A stretch of 64,000 bases of DNA from Plasmodiophora brassicae (lineage: Eukaryota; Endomyxa: Phytomyxea; Phytomyxea; Plasmodiophorida), in the NCBI GenBank assembly GCA_036867785.1, contig CP145410.1, forward strand, positions 62,001 to 126,000, read 5' to 3'. The notes under the pieces were generated by a model, which did not search any database, had not been told where the DNA came from, and was given only the letters and a program-made list of their open reading frames with translations. Below, in pieces: positions 22,599 through 34,764 of this stretch; position 1 is the stretch's first letter; every line of letters starts with the position of its first letter. The position numbers were made by a program, and so were the translations under genes.

Positions 22599-22834
22599 CG
22601 CCCATCATCAGCCATCGGCATCGCAACCTTTCCCGTTTTGGACAGGACCGACGCTGGCGGCGGGCGGGCGTCGTTTTTTGGGTGCGGGCGCGTGCGGGCC
22701 GGGCGCGCGCCCGCACCACTACCCCCACGGGCGTGCGCACCGGACGTGTCTAAATCGGGCGAGAGCGTCTGCCGCTGCCGCGGTGCGCGCGAAAGCACGA
22801 ACATGGCCCTCTTTTATCCAACTGGACGCGTCCG

Positions 22835-25800
22835 TCACTGCTGGGTCCATTGCTGGTGGATTGCGTTCAGGGCCCGACGAAGGTGTTTGTAGAGCGGCTC
22901 CAGGTCGGCGCACATCACGCGCTCCATGACGGTCAGCCCTCGGTGCAGGACGGCGACTTGCGCGGTGCACGCGTTCCGCAACGCGTCCACCTGGCTGGCG
23001 TCTTCCGGGTGATCCGCCTTGTACTTATCGCTCAGGAACGATGCCCTGTAAACCTCCAGGCCGCCGTTGACCGCCGCGTCAATCGTTCCTGCGCCGACCG
23101 GGGTGACTCCCAATATTTGACAGCGACGTCGCAGCAGGCGGTACTACCGTTAAGCTGCATGGAGAGGGCATTGATACGCCCGGGCGTGTCTTTCGTATCG
23201 CCTTCTACATAGTCACAGCAGCGTGCGATGCTGGCCGTCTTCTCCTGGACCTGCTCCAGGGCCGCTTGCAGCGCCGTCACCGTTTCGGTACGACGCGCGA
23301 CGACCGGCTGCCGGCGGAACAGGCACGGGAACCGGTCGCGAACGCTGATCACCGTCCGCGTGGTGGTGACATTACTGACGGCACCTGGGCCCGGGCAGTA
23401 CGTGTACGAGAACTGGGACGAATCCGTCATTGTCAGGCGTTCGCGGGCACGAACGGGCGCGCTCTCCGGCATGGCGAACTGAGCCACAACGTGGCATCGG
23501 CAGACGAGGATCGTCGCGTTGTCGCCTGCAGTGTCAACCGCACCCGCCATCGTCATCGTTGACGTCGTCGACCACGTCCACGTCGACGACGACGTGTTCA
23601 CAACCTGCGCCGAATGCATCAGGACCCGGCAATCTGCGAGCGGGCACCTGCTGACCTTGGCGTACGGGTACACGATGCGGATCCGGTTCGTGAATTCCAG
23701 CACGGTCTCCCCAACGTCCAGTCGGTACACGAATTCCCGGTCGGAGACTACCCATGGCGAACGTTCACTGCCCGCGGGGACGTTAACGGTGCGCGCCAGG
23801 CGATTACCGCTCGGGTCGTGCCATCGTGTGCTTCTGGAGAACAGGGCGCGGCAGTACAGCGGGTACAGGCGGTCCTCGCTGTGCATGCGGTCGACCAACT
23901 CGGCGCGTACCGCGCGGCACGAGCCCGGATCGGCGTCCGGGCCGGTGTACCCGAACATGAGGCGATCGCAGATGCTGGCCGCTCGCTCTGCAACGTGCCA
24001 GGCGTCAAGCAGCTAGCCGGCACCCTTTGCGCCCACGCCCACCGTATTCATTGCATTCGACGAAGGTCTGTCTGGCGCGTAGCATCTCCTGCGATCGTCG
24101 CGGATCGTTCCCCGGGTACTGTTCGGCGCGCAGGCGGAAGGCGGCACTGAGCTCGGGGTCGTTCCCCAGGGCGCCATGCAGGCGAATGAGAATGTCGGCG
24201 GCCGTCTGTCGCAATTGCCTCGCCTCGACGCCCTCCAGCTGCGACAAGGCCTGCTCGACTAGGCCTGCAACCTGATCCTCATGGCGCCGCGACGTCGACA
24301 GGTCACTGGCGGCCGCCAACAGGTCCACAGCGTTCGCGTGCAGTGTCAGCGTCTGGGAGCGTAACCACGTCGAGCAGGATCGTGACAGTTCCGCCAACGA
24401 CCGTCCCGATGATCGTAACGCGCCCAGGGCGGCGTCAACGATCATCTGGCGCTTGCCGGTGGGCACTCGCTCGATCAGGCGGTTGTACAGGTCGTGCAGG
24501 ACGAGGTCCTGGTGCTCCCCCAGCGTCATGACGTGACGGGTGACCTGCTCCAGGAGATCGTCATCATCGACCGTGATGGGCGTATCGCGTGACAGGGCTT
24601 GCACCAGGGTCGCCAGCACATGCAGAAGTCGAGGGCGCACGATACCGATCAGGTGCTTAACGATATAGGCTGCCCGTCGCCGTCGTACGCCATGCAGGTC
24701 CATATCGGCGACGGTCAGAGCGGCGAGCACGACGGGGACCAGATCACAATCCAGGGAGATGGCCTCGATCAGGTCGGCGACGGCGCCGATCTCCAGGACG
24801 CGCATGACGACCTGGTTCGGGTCGAACGCTGACCTGGCAAGCGTTGACCGCGCCCAGGAGAGCAGAGCCCCGCACTGCTGGACGCGTACCGACGATGGCG
24901 ATAGGCGACGGACGGCGGCTGCGATCAAGGCGGACAGCGAAGGCGACATGTCGTGCGCCTCCAGGATCGTTTGGCAGTGGTCGGCGAGCAGCGACGATTC
25001 CCGGGTCGATGCGCACCTGGGCGCCAGGTACGGCAGGACCAGCGAGACGAGCGTGCGCGATTCCACCGCTGTAGTGCAGGACAGCACCGTCTCCGTGGAC
25101 ATAACGCCCAGGCGCAGGCACGACTTGATGAACGGGACAGGGCACGTTACGCGGCGCAGAAGGCGCGCCGTCAACGCGCCCAGCGATGCCCATCGGCACA
25201 GCAGCGGCACCAGGTCCTGCACCAACGCAGGTGCCGCGTTCGGGTCGCCGACCACTAATCCAGAGGAACGCGTCAAAGACAGAATGGGCGCGCGCGCGTG
25301 CGCAGCACAGGCGGGTGCCGACCTTTTTCGAGCGCGTCGCCCAGTTGATCAGGTGCGTAGGTGCGTCGGGACGTCGACTGCGCCCCAGTCATGATATCGT
25401 TCGCGATCTGGTGGATGCGCACGGCGAACGCGTCGTCGATGCCGGCGTAGTGGTGCACGAGGCCCCGCAGAGCGATGTCGACGAGGTGCGGGTCGGTGCG
25501 GGCCGCGCAGTCCGGCGCCGTGTGCGCGTGCAGCTCGAACACGCACCGGTAGCAGGACCGGCACGCCGGGTTGCGTTCGGCATACGCGATGCACACCGGC
25601 AGCAGAGCATCTGCAAAGCGCCGCGCATCGTCCATTCGCACCGCATCGAAGTTGGCATCGGTCAGCGCGGCAGCGCGCCCGCCGATCAGGACCGCCAGGT
25701 CCGCGTTGTCGGGGACGGTCGACGACCACAGCGTCGTTGTCAGCGCTACGGACTGACGGGTTACCTGCCCGGTGGAAGGGTGCAGGACCGGGACGGATGC

Positions 25801-27009
25801 CGGCGTCCGAATCAGAACAAGGTGACCGTTCGAGAGGCGCCTGGCGAACGGTACGACCGCGTACCCGAGCGGTGTGTGCCGCTTCTTTTGGGTCGTCGTG
25901 CAGTGCTGCAATTCGAAGCGCATGGCGATGGTGCACTCGTGCCCGGCGAGCGCGTTCAGGTCGATGGTGAACTGTTCGTCGACCTGCGCCTGCGACGCGT
26001 GGTACAGCAGCGTGCCGTCGAACGTCGTTAGCAACGGGCCGTTGCAGTGGCGACGCAGGCACGACGGGTACGCGACGTCATTGCAGCAGGTCACCGACAC
26101 GCGCCAGCCGACGTTCATCTGCGACTTCTTGAGCAGGCCGACCGACGACGACGACATGTCGAGCTGGTGGACCCGGACGAGTAACAACGACGTGTCCGCG
26201 TCTGGCAGGCGGCTGTCGTAGACGGTCAGCCTCTGGTCGCCCGCCGGGTGCTGGTCGACCCGCGTCTCGATCTGCACACAGAACGCGCGCCCGCGCCTGC
26301 TGCCTAGGTCCTGGCTGGTCGGGTCATCGCCGTTCAACTGCAGGAGGCGGTCGTGGAGGCGCGCCCAGTACCGGTCGTGAGCGGGAGTGTGGATCAGCAG
26401 TTGATGCAGGTCTGCGTCGAACGGCCCGGGTATAATGCCGACGCCTAGGGGGCGACGCCACCGCTGCTGAATCGTGTACAGGCGGCAGACGATGGCCAGG
26501 TCCCCGTCCGGTACCTCGCCAAGGTCAACCGAGATCCATTCGCTCGCGATCGACGTCTGCCCGGGCGATGCCATCGTTAAATGATCGTCGGTCAGCTGGA
26601 CGCGCCTCCGACGATCGTACAGGTGCAGGCAGATCTGCACAGGGTCGGAAACGGGCAGGAACGCCGACGTTATCCGAAACGTAACGAACGAGGTCGGCGC
26701 CCTGACGGACGTCGTGGGTGTCTGTGAAGTCACCGCCGACGGCGGCGGTGCGGCAAGGACATCGCTGGAGTGCGCCTGCAGGGCGCCAATCGGGTCCAGC
26801 GCGTCGATCGGCACGTCATCGAGCCCATCGGGGATAACGCACCCGTCGCAGAGGACGCGGGACCGGGTGCGCTCAGTGGAAAGGTCATGCAGGGATTCGC
26901 TGGCGCCCAGCAGACGTGCCGCCTTGCTGCTGACGCCGATGCTGGACCTCGACCCGAGGCTGGCGGGGATGCGCGCCCCGCCCACGCTGTTGTTCGGGGA
27001 CACCGCCAT
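22835..27009 (-). CDS. DOCK-family guanine nucleotide exchange factor
   Basis: Four or more exons yield about 1,330 residues, shorter than animal DOCKs. Exon 1 (from ATG 27009) carries a C2-like DHR-1 domain (LLLVRVHQLDMSSSSVG through GYAVVPFARRLSNGHLVLI). Intron 25255-25322 joins it to an armadillo-like helical region (24005-25254). The next exon begins near 23970 and encodes the DHR-2 GEF domain: SDREFVYRLDVGETVLEFTN, TALQAALEQVQEKT, INALSMQLN. After a short intron near 23110-23150 it ends with VNGGLEVYRASFL and the usual helical tail. DHR-2 activates Rac/Cdc42-type GTPases. No SH3 domain is seen, though an upstream exon cannot be excluded. Family confidence is high, internal exon borders moderate. 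Confidence 0.8.
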
Positions 27010-27410
27010 GACCAATCAGCAAACGGCAGCAGGCGGCAGCGGCGAGGGTGGAACCTTGAAATCTGCAGAGAGCGACGTGGGCCCAGCCAGGAGGCAGTCA
27101 CAGACAGTGCATATCCGGACGAGCGCCGCCGCCACGTATCTTCCTGTATCGGACAACGACCCATCGCACTCGACCAGTACACGGGAGACCCCGCCCGAGG
27201 CCACTTCGCGATACGCGACGTCGCTGCCGACCTGTCAGCCCTGCGATGTCCGCCCAGGCCCAGGTTCCACCCAAACAGACCGTCAGACTTGACGGTGACT
27301 GCTACGCGCGAAAAGCACCAATCGCTGGCTGGACACGCCGAACGGGGATGCCGATGGCAAACAGAGGGTCGCTAGCCACAGCGCAGCCCGCCAGGCGCTG
27401 AAGATGACGC

Positions 27411-27560
27411 TGTGGAGCTGCACTCTGTGGAGCTGCACTCTGTGGAGCTGCACTCTGTGGAGCTGAGAGTGGAGCTGCACTCTGTAGAGCTGCACTCTGT
27501 GCAACTGCACTCTGTAGAGCTGCACTCTGTGGAGCTGCACTCTGTGGAGCTGCACTCTGC
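27411..27560. repeat. 15-bp minisatellite (GTGGAGCTGCACTCT units)
   Basis: About ten head-to-tail copies of a 15-bp unit with occasional changes (GTAGAG, GTGCAA) and one shortened copy. On paper it encodes VELHS repeats, but in a frame different from the AROM start 36 bp downstream and without a usable gene around it. It lies in the spacer between the divergent DOCK and AROM genes. Confidence 0.85.
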
Positions 27561-27595
27561 ACCGCGTGGGACGTTGTTGTGGTCCGCGGACAGGG

Positions 27596-30500
27596 ATGAC
27601 GGCCGACGATGTCGTGATCGACGTCGCGGCGTACAGGGCGCACATCGGCGTCGGGCTGCTATCGCGGGCAGCGCCGATCGTGGCCGATGTGGTGCCACAG
27701 TCGTCGACGAGCACGGTCGTGGTCTTGGTGGACGCCGGCGTGCCGCCCGGGACGTGGGACGCCCTCGCCGCCGGCCTCCGCCCCCTGTACAACCGCGTCA
27801 TCGTCCACGTCCTGTCGACGTTACCGAACGGGGAACAATGCAAGACACGTGATGTGAAGGCAGGGCTGGAGGACTTCCTGCTCGCGAACGAATGCGGACG
27901 GGACACCGCGTTGGTGATCGTGGGAGGCGGCACCGTCGGCGACCTGTGTGCGTTCGTGGCCGCCACGTATATGAGAGGCATCCCATATATTCATGTACCG
28001 ACCACGCTGCTCGCCATGGTTGATTCATCGATCGGTGGCAAAACCGGCGTCAATACGCCTCGCGGCAAGAACCTCATCGGTGCGTTCCACCAGCCGAGAG
28101 CGGTCCTGTGCGACCCGGCAGTGCTGTCGTCGCTCCCCGACCGTCATGTGTCCAATGGCATGGCGGAAGTCATCAAATCCGGCGCCATCTTCTCGTCATC
28201 GCTGTTCGCCGCCTGCGAGGAGCGGTCGGCGCAGATCATGGCCAAGGACATGCGCTGGCTGACGACGGTGATCGTCGAATCGGTCGCGATCAAGGCCCGC
28301 GTCGTCATCAATGACGAACGCGAGTCGGGCATGCGTTCGTCGCTGAACTTTGGCCATTCGATCGGGCACGGCATCGAATCGGTGACGGGCATGCTGCACG
28401 GGCAGGCGGTCGCTATTGGAATGGTTGCCGAGGTATGGAGCGCGTCACCGTGTTGCCGGTCGCTTCTGTAAACGCTGCGCTACAGGCTCGTTTGACGTCG
28501 GCAACCATCGCACAACGTATCGCCGACTGTGTGTCCTTGTATGCGTTGCCAACGTCGATCCCAGAGGGCGTCGACATGCGCGCCGTCCTGCAACGTATGT
28601 CTGTCGACAAGAAGAACGCCGGTGGGCGGAAGCGCGTCGTTCTTCTCGACACGATTGGTCGGGTTCGTTCAGAGCCATCCTGGACGACGGCCGTCACTGA
28701 CGAGGAAATTCGTCTCGCTGTCGTTGGTCACGACGGGTTCATTGTTTCGCGCTCCAGTGCCCCGCTCTGTGGCGCTGTTCGCGTTCCCGGTTCCAAGTCC
28801 GTTTCAAACCGTGCACTGATCCTGGCCGCTCTGGGATCCGGACGGTGCAAACTCAACGGGATGTTGTTCTCGGAGGACACCCGCGTCCTGATCAATTGTC
28901 TTCGCGCGCTCGGCGTCGTCATTGCGATTTCCGAAGATGGTAGCGTGCTGGTGACCGGGTCCAGCGGGCGGCTCTCTGAGCCATCGGCCCCGCTTTTCGT
29001 CGCTAATGCTGGTACGGCCGCCCGGTTCCTGACCGCTGCTCTGTCTTTGCTTCCCGTTGGCACTTCCGCTGTCCTGACTGGCTCATCGCGAATGCACGAG
29101 CGTCCCTGTGCCGACCTGATCGACTCGCTGACGAAGCATTGCTCCGTTCGCATTGATTGCCTCGGACGCCCTGGCTGCTTGCCGATTCGCGTTCACGGTC
29201 GCGGTGGATTCCCAGGCGGACCTGTTCGTCTGGACGCATCTGTCAGCTCCCAGTTTGCATCCGCCGTGCTCCTCGCGGCTCCGTTCGCTGCTGCCCCTGT
29301 CAAGCTCGTGCTCGGCGCCGATACCGTCAGTCGGGATTACATCACGCTTACCGTTGCCATGATGCAAGCGTTCGGCGCGTCCTGCTCTACAGCGTCCAAT
29401 AACGAATACGATGTCGAAGCCACGGGAGCGTACGCGAACCCGCCGGAATATGATATCGAAGGCGACGCATCCTCTGCGACGTATCCGCTTGCGTTAGCGG
29501 CAGTAACTGGAGGCACCGTTACCGTCAGGAACGTCGGTTCGTCAAGTTCCCAAGGCGATGCCCGGTTCGCAGTTGATGTCCTCGAAGCCCTGGGATGCAA
29601 GGTCGAGCAGACACGCGACTCGACGACGGTAACGGGACCAACCGGGCCTCTTCAGGCCATTGATATCGACATGGGCCCTATGACGGACGCGTTCATCACA
29701 CTGGTGGCCTGTGCGGCCGTGGCTCAAGGTCGAACGTTCATCCGCGGGATTGCCAACCAGCGCGTCAAGGAGTGCAACAGGATCGCTGCCTGCGTCTCGC
29801 AATTGGCTCTACTGGGCGTACCCGCTGGCGAACTGCCCGACGGTCTCTGGGTCGACGGGCGCCCTGGCTTGCGGGTCTCTGGACCTCCCGCCCGCATCGC
29901 GTGCTTCAAGGACCATCGTATCGCCATGGCGTTCACTGTTCTCGGCGCCCGGACCGGGTCGGTCGTCATCACGGATCCACTGTGCGTCAACAAGACGTAC
30001 CCATCGTTCTGGGATGACGTCCGTCTGCAACTACATGGCACCGTGTCCGTTTCCGAACCAGAACGTCGCGTTGAATCCAACATCGTGTACCTGATTGGCA
30101 TGCGAGGCTCCGGGAAGACGCGTCTTGGCCGCAACGCTGCTGAACGTCTCGGCCACCAGTTTGTCGACCTGGACGCCGAAATTGAGAAGCGCTGCTCGTC
30201 AACCGTCGCAGAATACGTGGAGCGGAACGGGTGGCCAGCGTTTCGCTCAATGGAACTCGAAGTTCTTCGCGATGTGACGTTTGGAAAAACAATGGTCGAC
30301 CCATCTGCGAAAGCCATTGTCTCCTGCGGCGGTGGCATTGTCGAATCGCCTGAAGCTGTGGCATTGCTTGGAACACGATCGAACGTCGTCGAGATCCGTC
30401 GCGCGCTGCGTGACCTCAAAGCCGATCTGGAAGCCGATAAGACACGGGCCGTGCTTCCCGATAGCGCTGACGACACATGGGCGAGACGACGGCCCCTGTT

Positions 30501-32477
30501 CGAAGCCGCCAGCCGAACCGAATTCTACATTGGCGCCGGAGATCGCGACTGGGATCGCCTTGGCGGCGAACTCGCGCATCTGATTGCGCGTCTGGGACGC
30601 GGTGACGATCAAGTCGGTGATCAGCGCCGCTCGCCCTTCATGCTGTGCTTGACGTGTCGAGACATCCTGGGTCTCCCTCCCGGTCGTCTTGGCGCTATCT
30701 GCGAAACGGCGGACGTTGTCGAACTAAGGCTGGACTACCTGGACGCCAAGGATGATCCGGATTCGGTTCGAGAGCAGTGGGCGGCTCTACGGTTGGCCCT
30801 TGGACATCAACCTGTTATCTGGACCGCTCGAAGCGTGGGTGAAGGTGGCCGTGTCGCAAACGACGTTGCGTTCAAGCTGCTGAAACTTGGAGCGCGTCTT
30901 GGAGTCGAGTATTTGGACGTCGAGGCATCCTTCCCAGCTGCTGCCCGTGCAGATGTACTGGACAGTGTCACGAAGGCGACTCGAGTGATTGGTTCCCTAC
31001 ACAGCTCCAGAAGCGAGGTCAACGAGGAGATGTTTACGGCCGCTGAATTGGACGGGCGCGCTGATGTGGTCAAAGTTGTGACGACCGCCAGGACAGTGGA
31101 CGACGCCCTGGACATTGTCCAGCACGCCCGCCGGTACCGTTCGAGGCGTCCGAACACGACATGGTAATCATCACGCTCTTCCAGATGCCTGTTCTCTTTG
31201 GCTGACCATGTTCGAAGCATCGCACTGGCGATGGGCGATGCCGGGCGCCTCTCGCGCGCGCTGAACCCTGCGTTCACTCCCGTGACGCATCCCGATCTGA
31301 GCCCTTCCGCACCGGGTACACCTGTGATCATCTTCCGTCTGAAATTTGCGACTGATGCCTTGCTGGTCAGGGCAAGTATCCCTGGCTGCCCTGAATGCTC
31401 TTCGTTATGCTATCGGCGCGATAGCCGTGCGCCAATTCTACCTGTTTGGAGGTCCATCCATCGTGTCGTCGCCGTCTCCTGCGCTCCACAACCAGGCGTT
31501 TGCGTTGTGCGGTCTTCCGTACTCGTACGCGACCGCTGTTTCGGAGACCGGTCACGTCACTGATGACATTCGGCGCATCATCAAGGACGACAGCTTTGGC
31601 GGCGCGTCTGTCACGATTCCCCTCAAGGAGGCCATTATCGACGTGGTATCGCTTTGCGTCGCTGGACGGAGGATCCAATCCATTTGACCACGTGTTCGCT
31701 GTAGCTGGACGGCACAACTGCCACTGCTGGGCGGATCGGGGCGGTCAACACGATTATTCGGGATCCGGAAGACGCCGCTCGTCGCATTGGCGACAATACC
31801 GACTGGATCGGCGTTCGTGATTGCCTGCAACCACATCTGCGCCCGGGTCGTCGTGCAGCAGTTGTCATTGGAGCGGGCGGTATGATGGTCTGGCGCTCGC
31901 CGGAAGACGGCTCCCCGCTGACGTTCCAGTTAGGCACAGCGAAAGCCGCGCTGTTCGCGCTTGAACAGCTTGGGTTCGATCTGGGTCGCGTCCATCTGCA
32001 TAACAGGACCGTCGAGCGCGCGCATGCAATCGCGACCGTGTTCGGGTGCCGCGTGCTGTCTGACCTCGACCGGGATGCCGTTCCCGACGTTGACGTACGT
32101 ACTGACCCTGCTCCGTGTGCGCGGCTGATTAACCAATACTAGCGTAGGTCATTATTAACACGGTGCCGGGCCACGTTGCCATGACCGTGCCCGAGCGTTA
32201 CCTGCAGGACTGCCCGTTAGTCCTGGACGCGAACTACGCTAGAGACGGGACAGGCAACGACCGCGCTGCGTTGCGCCGCCGACCGTTGACTGACACTGGC
32301 TGTACTGTAGCGCTGATGAAGCAGGCCGAGTCGCATGGGTGCACGGTGGTGTCGGGCCAGGCAATGCTCCTGTATCAAGGCGCTGCCCAGTTCGCCGTCT
32401 GGACTGGGATGCGCCCGCCCGTAACCGTGATGCGTAACGCCGTTCAGCAGTTCCTTGCCGCCAAACCTGGCCACTAA
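27596..32477 (+). CDS. ARO1: pentafunctional AROM polypeptide (shikimate pathway)
   Basis: Carries out five consecutive steps from DAHP to EPSP. Domains in order: 3-dehydroquinate synthase ([30 protein letters not shown]), EPSP synthase ([25 protein letters not shown]), shikimate kinase (Walker A GMRGSGKT), type I 3-dehydroquinase ([22 protein letters not shown]), and shikimate dehydrogenase ([35 protein letters not shown]). ATG 27596, stop 32477, near 1,480 residues against about 1,580 in fungi. The first intron is about 28433-28486; the long exon after it spans EPSPS, kinase and dehydroquinase, and the dehydrogenase part is broken by several introns. All active-site blocks are intact, so the enzyme should be functional. 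AROM is known from fungi, oomycetes, ciliates and apicomplexans. Confidence 0.93.
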
Positions 32478-32811
32478 ACCAACGTGACGTTAGTCATCAC
32501 GGCGCCGCCTGGTTCGGGTCTGCTTACATAGTAGGGCGCACACGACCCGCTACACATTGGCACGAAGACGTCTCTGCCCGCACCCAATGGGTGGGCAGTC
32601 GCGCCTGTTGAATAGTACGCATCGATCTGCAGCGGGTGCGCGCCACCAGTCAGCCCCCCGGGTCTGCCTGCTAATGGCACGCACGCTGCCGAGTGCGGGG
32701 TACCGACGAAAGTGCGTGGGAGCGGCCACGCATTTTCGCACAATTGCGTCGACGCACCCGTCGGTGGCCGCCGCCAACGACGCCGACCTGCCGCAGGGCG
32801 CCGGTCCGCAC
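32478..32811. other. spacer between AROM and the C2H2 gene
   Basis: Gap of 334 bp, open in the frame of the downstream zinc-finger gene from 32557, so part of it may be coding if the ATG at 32674 is used. Nothing else was seen. Confidence 0.45.
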
Positions 32812-33582
32812 ATGACCGGGTCCATGCGCGTCTGGCCAGACGACACGCCGATCCGCGAGTTCTTCAACAGCACCGTGGCACTGCAGACGGCGTTGCCGCA
32901 GGATCGCCTGGACGCTGTCGTGGCCTCCCTGCTCCGCGAGGGGTTCGGCACGTTCGGCGTCCTCCGATCCGTCGTCGAGATATACGACCAGGCACCCAGT
33001 CCCGCGCACGCACTTCAGATGTGCGTGCAGCCGCCGATGCCGCTCGGCGTGTGCTTCGTCGTCGCCAAGCACCTGGTCGCCACCGGGCCGCCACCGCCGC
33101 ACCCATCGGCGGCGACGCACACGCCGCGCAGTCCGAAGGCCGCGCCGCCCAGTCCCACGCACCCGATGACGCTGCTGGTGCGTGCCACGGCGACGTCCGG
33201 CAATAACAGTTCCGCGCCGCCCGCGCCCGGACTGACCACCGGCGACGCACCGATCGCGGCCGCACTCCCCGCGCCGGGTGCGGACGCGGAGAGCAGCAGC
33301 AGCGAGGAGGAGGACTACCGGGTCAAGGGGGCCGCCGGCACCGTGCGGCACTCGGGCACGCATCAGTGCCCGTACTGCCCGAAACGGTTCCAGTACTGCC
33401 ACCTGCAGGATCACATCCGGTCGCACACGGGCGAGAAGCCGTTCGTCTGCCCGCACTGCGATAAGAACTTCAGCAGGAACAGCACCATGCGCCGGCACGT
33501 GAAACGATTGCACAAGCTGCCGCCGCCGCCGTCGCAGTACGTCGCACCGCACCGGGTCCAGGCCCCGCCTGCGCAATCGTAA
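32812..33582 (+). CDS. C2H2 zinc-finger protein
   Basis: About 256 residues if started at ATG 32812 (MTGSMRVWPDD); an in-frame ATG at 32674 would add 46 residues. Two adjacent C2H2 fingers near the C-terminus (CPYCPKRFQYCHLQDHIRSH and CPHCDKNFSRNSTMRRHVKR) are joined by the classical TGEKP linker and preceded by a Ser/Glu acidic patch. The N-terminal 80 residues look globular, followed by a long Pro/Ala/Ser/Thr stretch. Probably a DNA-binding regulator. Its 3' end faces the F-box gene 66 bp away. Confidence 0.8.
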   Translation: MTGSMRVWPDDTPIREFFNSTVALQTALPQDRLDAVVASLLREGFGTFGVLRSVVEIYDQAPSPAHALQMCVQPPMPLGVCFVVAKHLVATGPPPPHPSAATHTPRSPKAAPPSPTHPMTLLVRATATSGNNSSAPPAPGLTTGDAPIAAALPAPGADAESSSSEEEDYRVKGAAGTVRHSGTHQCPYCPKRFQYCHLQDHIRSHTGEKPFVCPHCDKNFSRNSTMRRHVKRLHKLPPPPSQYVAPHRVQAPPAQS

Positions 33583-33648
33583 CCTGAACCGGACGCCCCC
33601 GTGAATTAGCCGCCCCGCCGTTTACCTACTCATAATAGAGATTGACGT

Positions 33649-34764
33649 TCATTGGACAGCAGCGTGGCCGGTGCGTGGCGCCGTCATCTGCACGTGCCTG
33701 AACACGCGCACCGCCTTTCGCGCATCCGTGCCGAGGTGCGCAGGAACAACGCCAACAACAGCGATTCGAGCGTTGTTGTCCGGCGCGAGGCAGTCTCCCA
33801 GGAACCGGGTCAGTGCGTGCGCTCGTCTGTGTGCACCGGCGTCGCGTACGCACACGGCCAGCGCGGTGGCCGCCACGGCGTCGACGCCCACGGCCGAGTG
33901 CACGAAGTTGAACTTGGTGGTGGTCGTCCGGCGCCGCCCGTCGTCCCATTGGTGCAGGCGCATTTGCAGGACCCAGTGCCCGATGGTCGCCGATGGCGCC
34001 GACAGGCCACGCACGATCGCCTCGCGCACCGCACCCGCATCGGGGAACGACCGCGACGTCAGGCCCGGCACGGCCCCGTTCCTGGCGTCGGCTTTCAGCT
34101 CGACGACCCGCGTCGACCCCGGCCACATGTCCACGATGCGGTTCCCGGTGATGTTCACCAGCGAGAACGTTAAACGCGGGCGTCGCGCCGCGCTGACGAT
34201 GCCATCCGCCTTCGGCAGCGACGTCGTGGGTTCCGGCGGCGCGCTGTAGTGGCACAGGCGGAAGAACGTGCTGACGGCCGCTGTCACGGCCTGGACGTCG
34301 TCGATGGTGCTGTCGCCGACGCGGACGACGGTGCATTGCGAACGGTCCTGCCAGCAGGTGCCGATCAACGGTGCGTACACGTGCCGGAACAGCTGCCGGC
34401 GGGTGCGAACGATCAGGTCGACGTCAACGGGGACCCGGCGGGCGTGCGCGCCGATCGACAGCGTCCCGCGTTGACGATCGACGGTAACGTCGTCGCGAAG
34501 CACGAGGACGGCTCGTGTCAGGTGCGGCAGCGGTGCGTGCGAGCAGATCGCCTGCAGGCGCATCTGCTCGAGGAGCTGGACGTAGACGAGTTTCGGGGTC
34601 CAACCGGGGCCGATGTCCCCATCGGTACCGAAGTCCCGGTCGCAGAGATCGGCCCAGGGGATGCCGGCGCGGTATGCCCGTGCGACGCGCTCCAGTTGGA
34701 GCACGTCACGAGCCGGCAGGTAGGCGCATACCGGCGCCAGCACCTTGAGCAACGTCGACGACAT
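33649..34764 (-). CDS. F-box-like protein
   Basis: Single exon, about 371 residues from ATG 34764 (MSSTLLKVLAPVCAYL). Residues 5-45 resemble an F-box (VCAYLPARDVLQLERVARAY, then IPWADLCDRDFG), which would bind Skp1 in an SCF ubiquitin ligase. The rest is beta-rich with no recognised repeat. Related single-exon F-box proteins occur in many protists. The F-box match is moderate. Confidence 0.5.
   Translation of the reverse strand: MSSTLLKVLAPVCAYLPARDVLQLERVARAYRAGIPWADLCDRDFGTDGDIGPGWTPKLVYVQLLEQMRLQAICSHAPLPHLTRAVLVLRDDVTVDRQRGTLSIGAHARRVPVDVDLIVRTRRQLFRHVYAPLIGTCWQDRSQCTVVRVGDSTIDDVQAVTAAVSTFFRLCHYSAPPEPTTSLPKADGIVSAARRPRLTFSLVNITGNRIVDMWPGSTRVVELKADARNGAVPGLTSRSFPDAGAVREAIVRGLSAPSATIGHWVLQMRLHQWDDGRRRTTTTKFNFVHSAVGVDAVAATALAVCVRDAGAHRRAHALTRFLGDCLAPDNNARIAVVGVVPAHLGTDARKAVRVFRHVQMTAPRTGHAAVQ

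Noticed and set aside
22835-27009. Three separate genes in the DOCK region
   Set aside because: The exons join in frame at GT-AG introns and their order matches DHR-1, armadillo-like region and DHR-2 of one DOCK protein.
27412-27852. VELHS pentapeptide-repeat protein
   Set aside because: The frame is a reading of a 15-bp minisatellite and then overlaps AROM in a different frame; no gene structure supports it.
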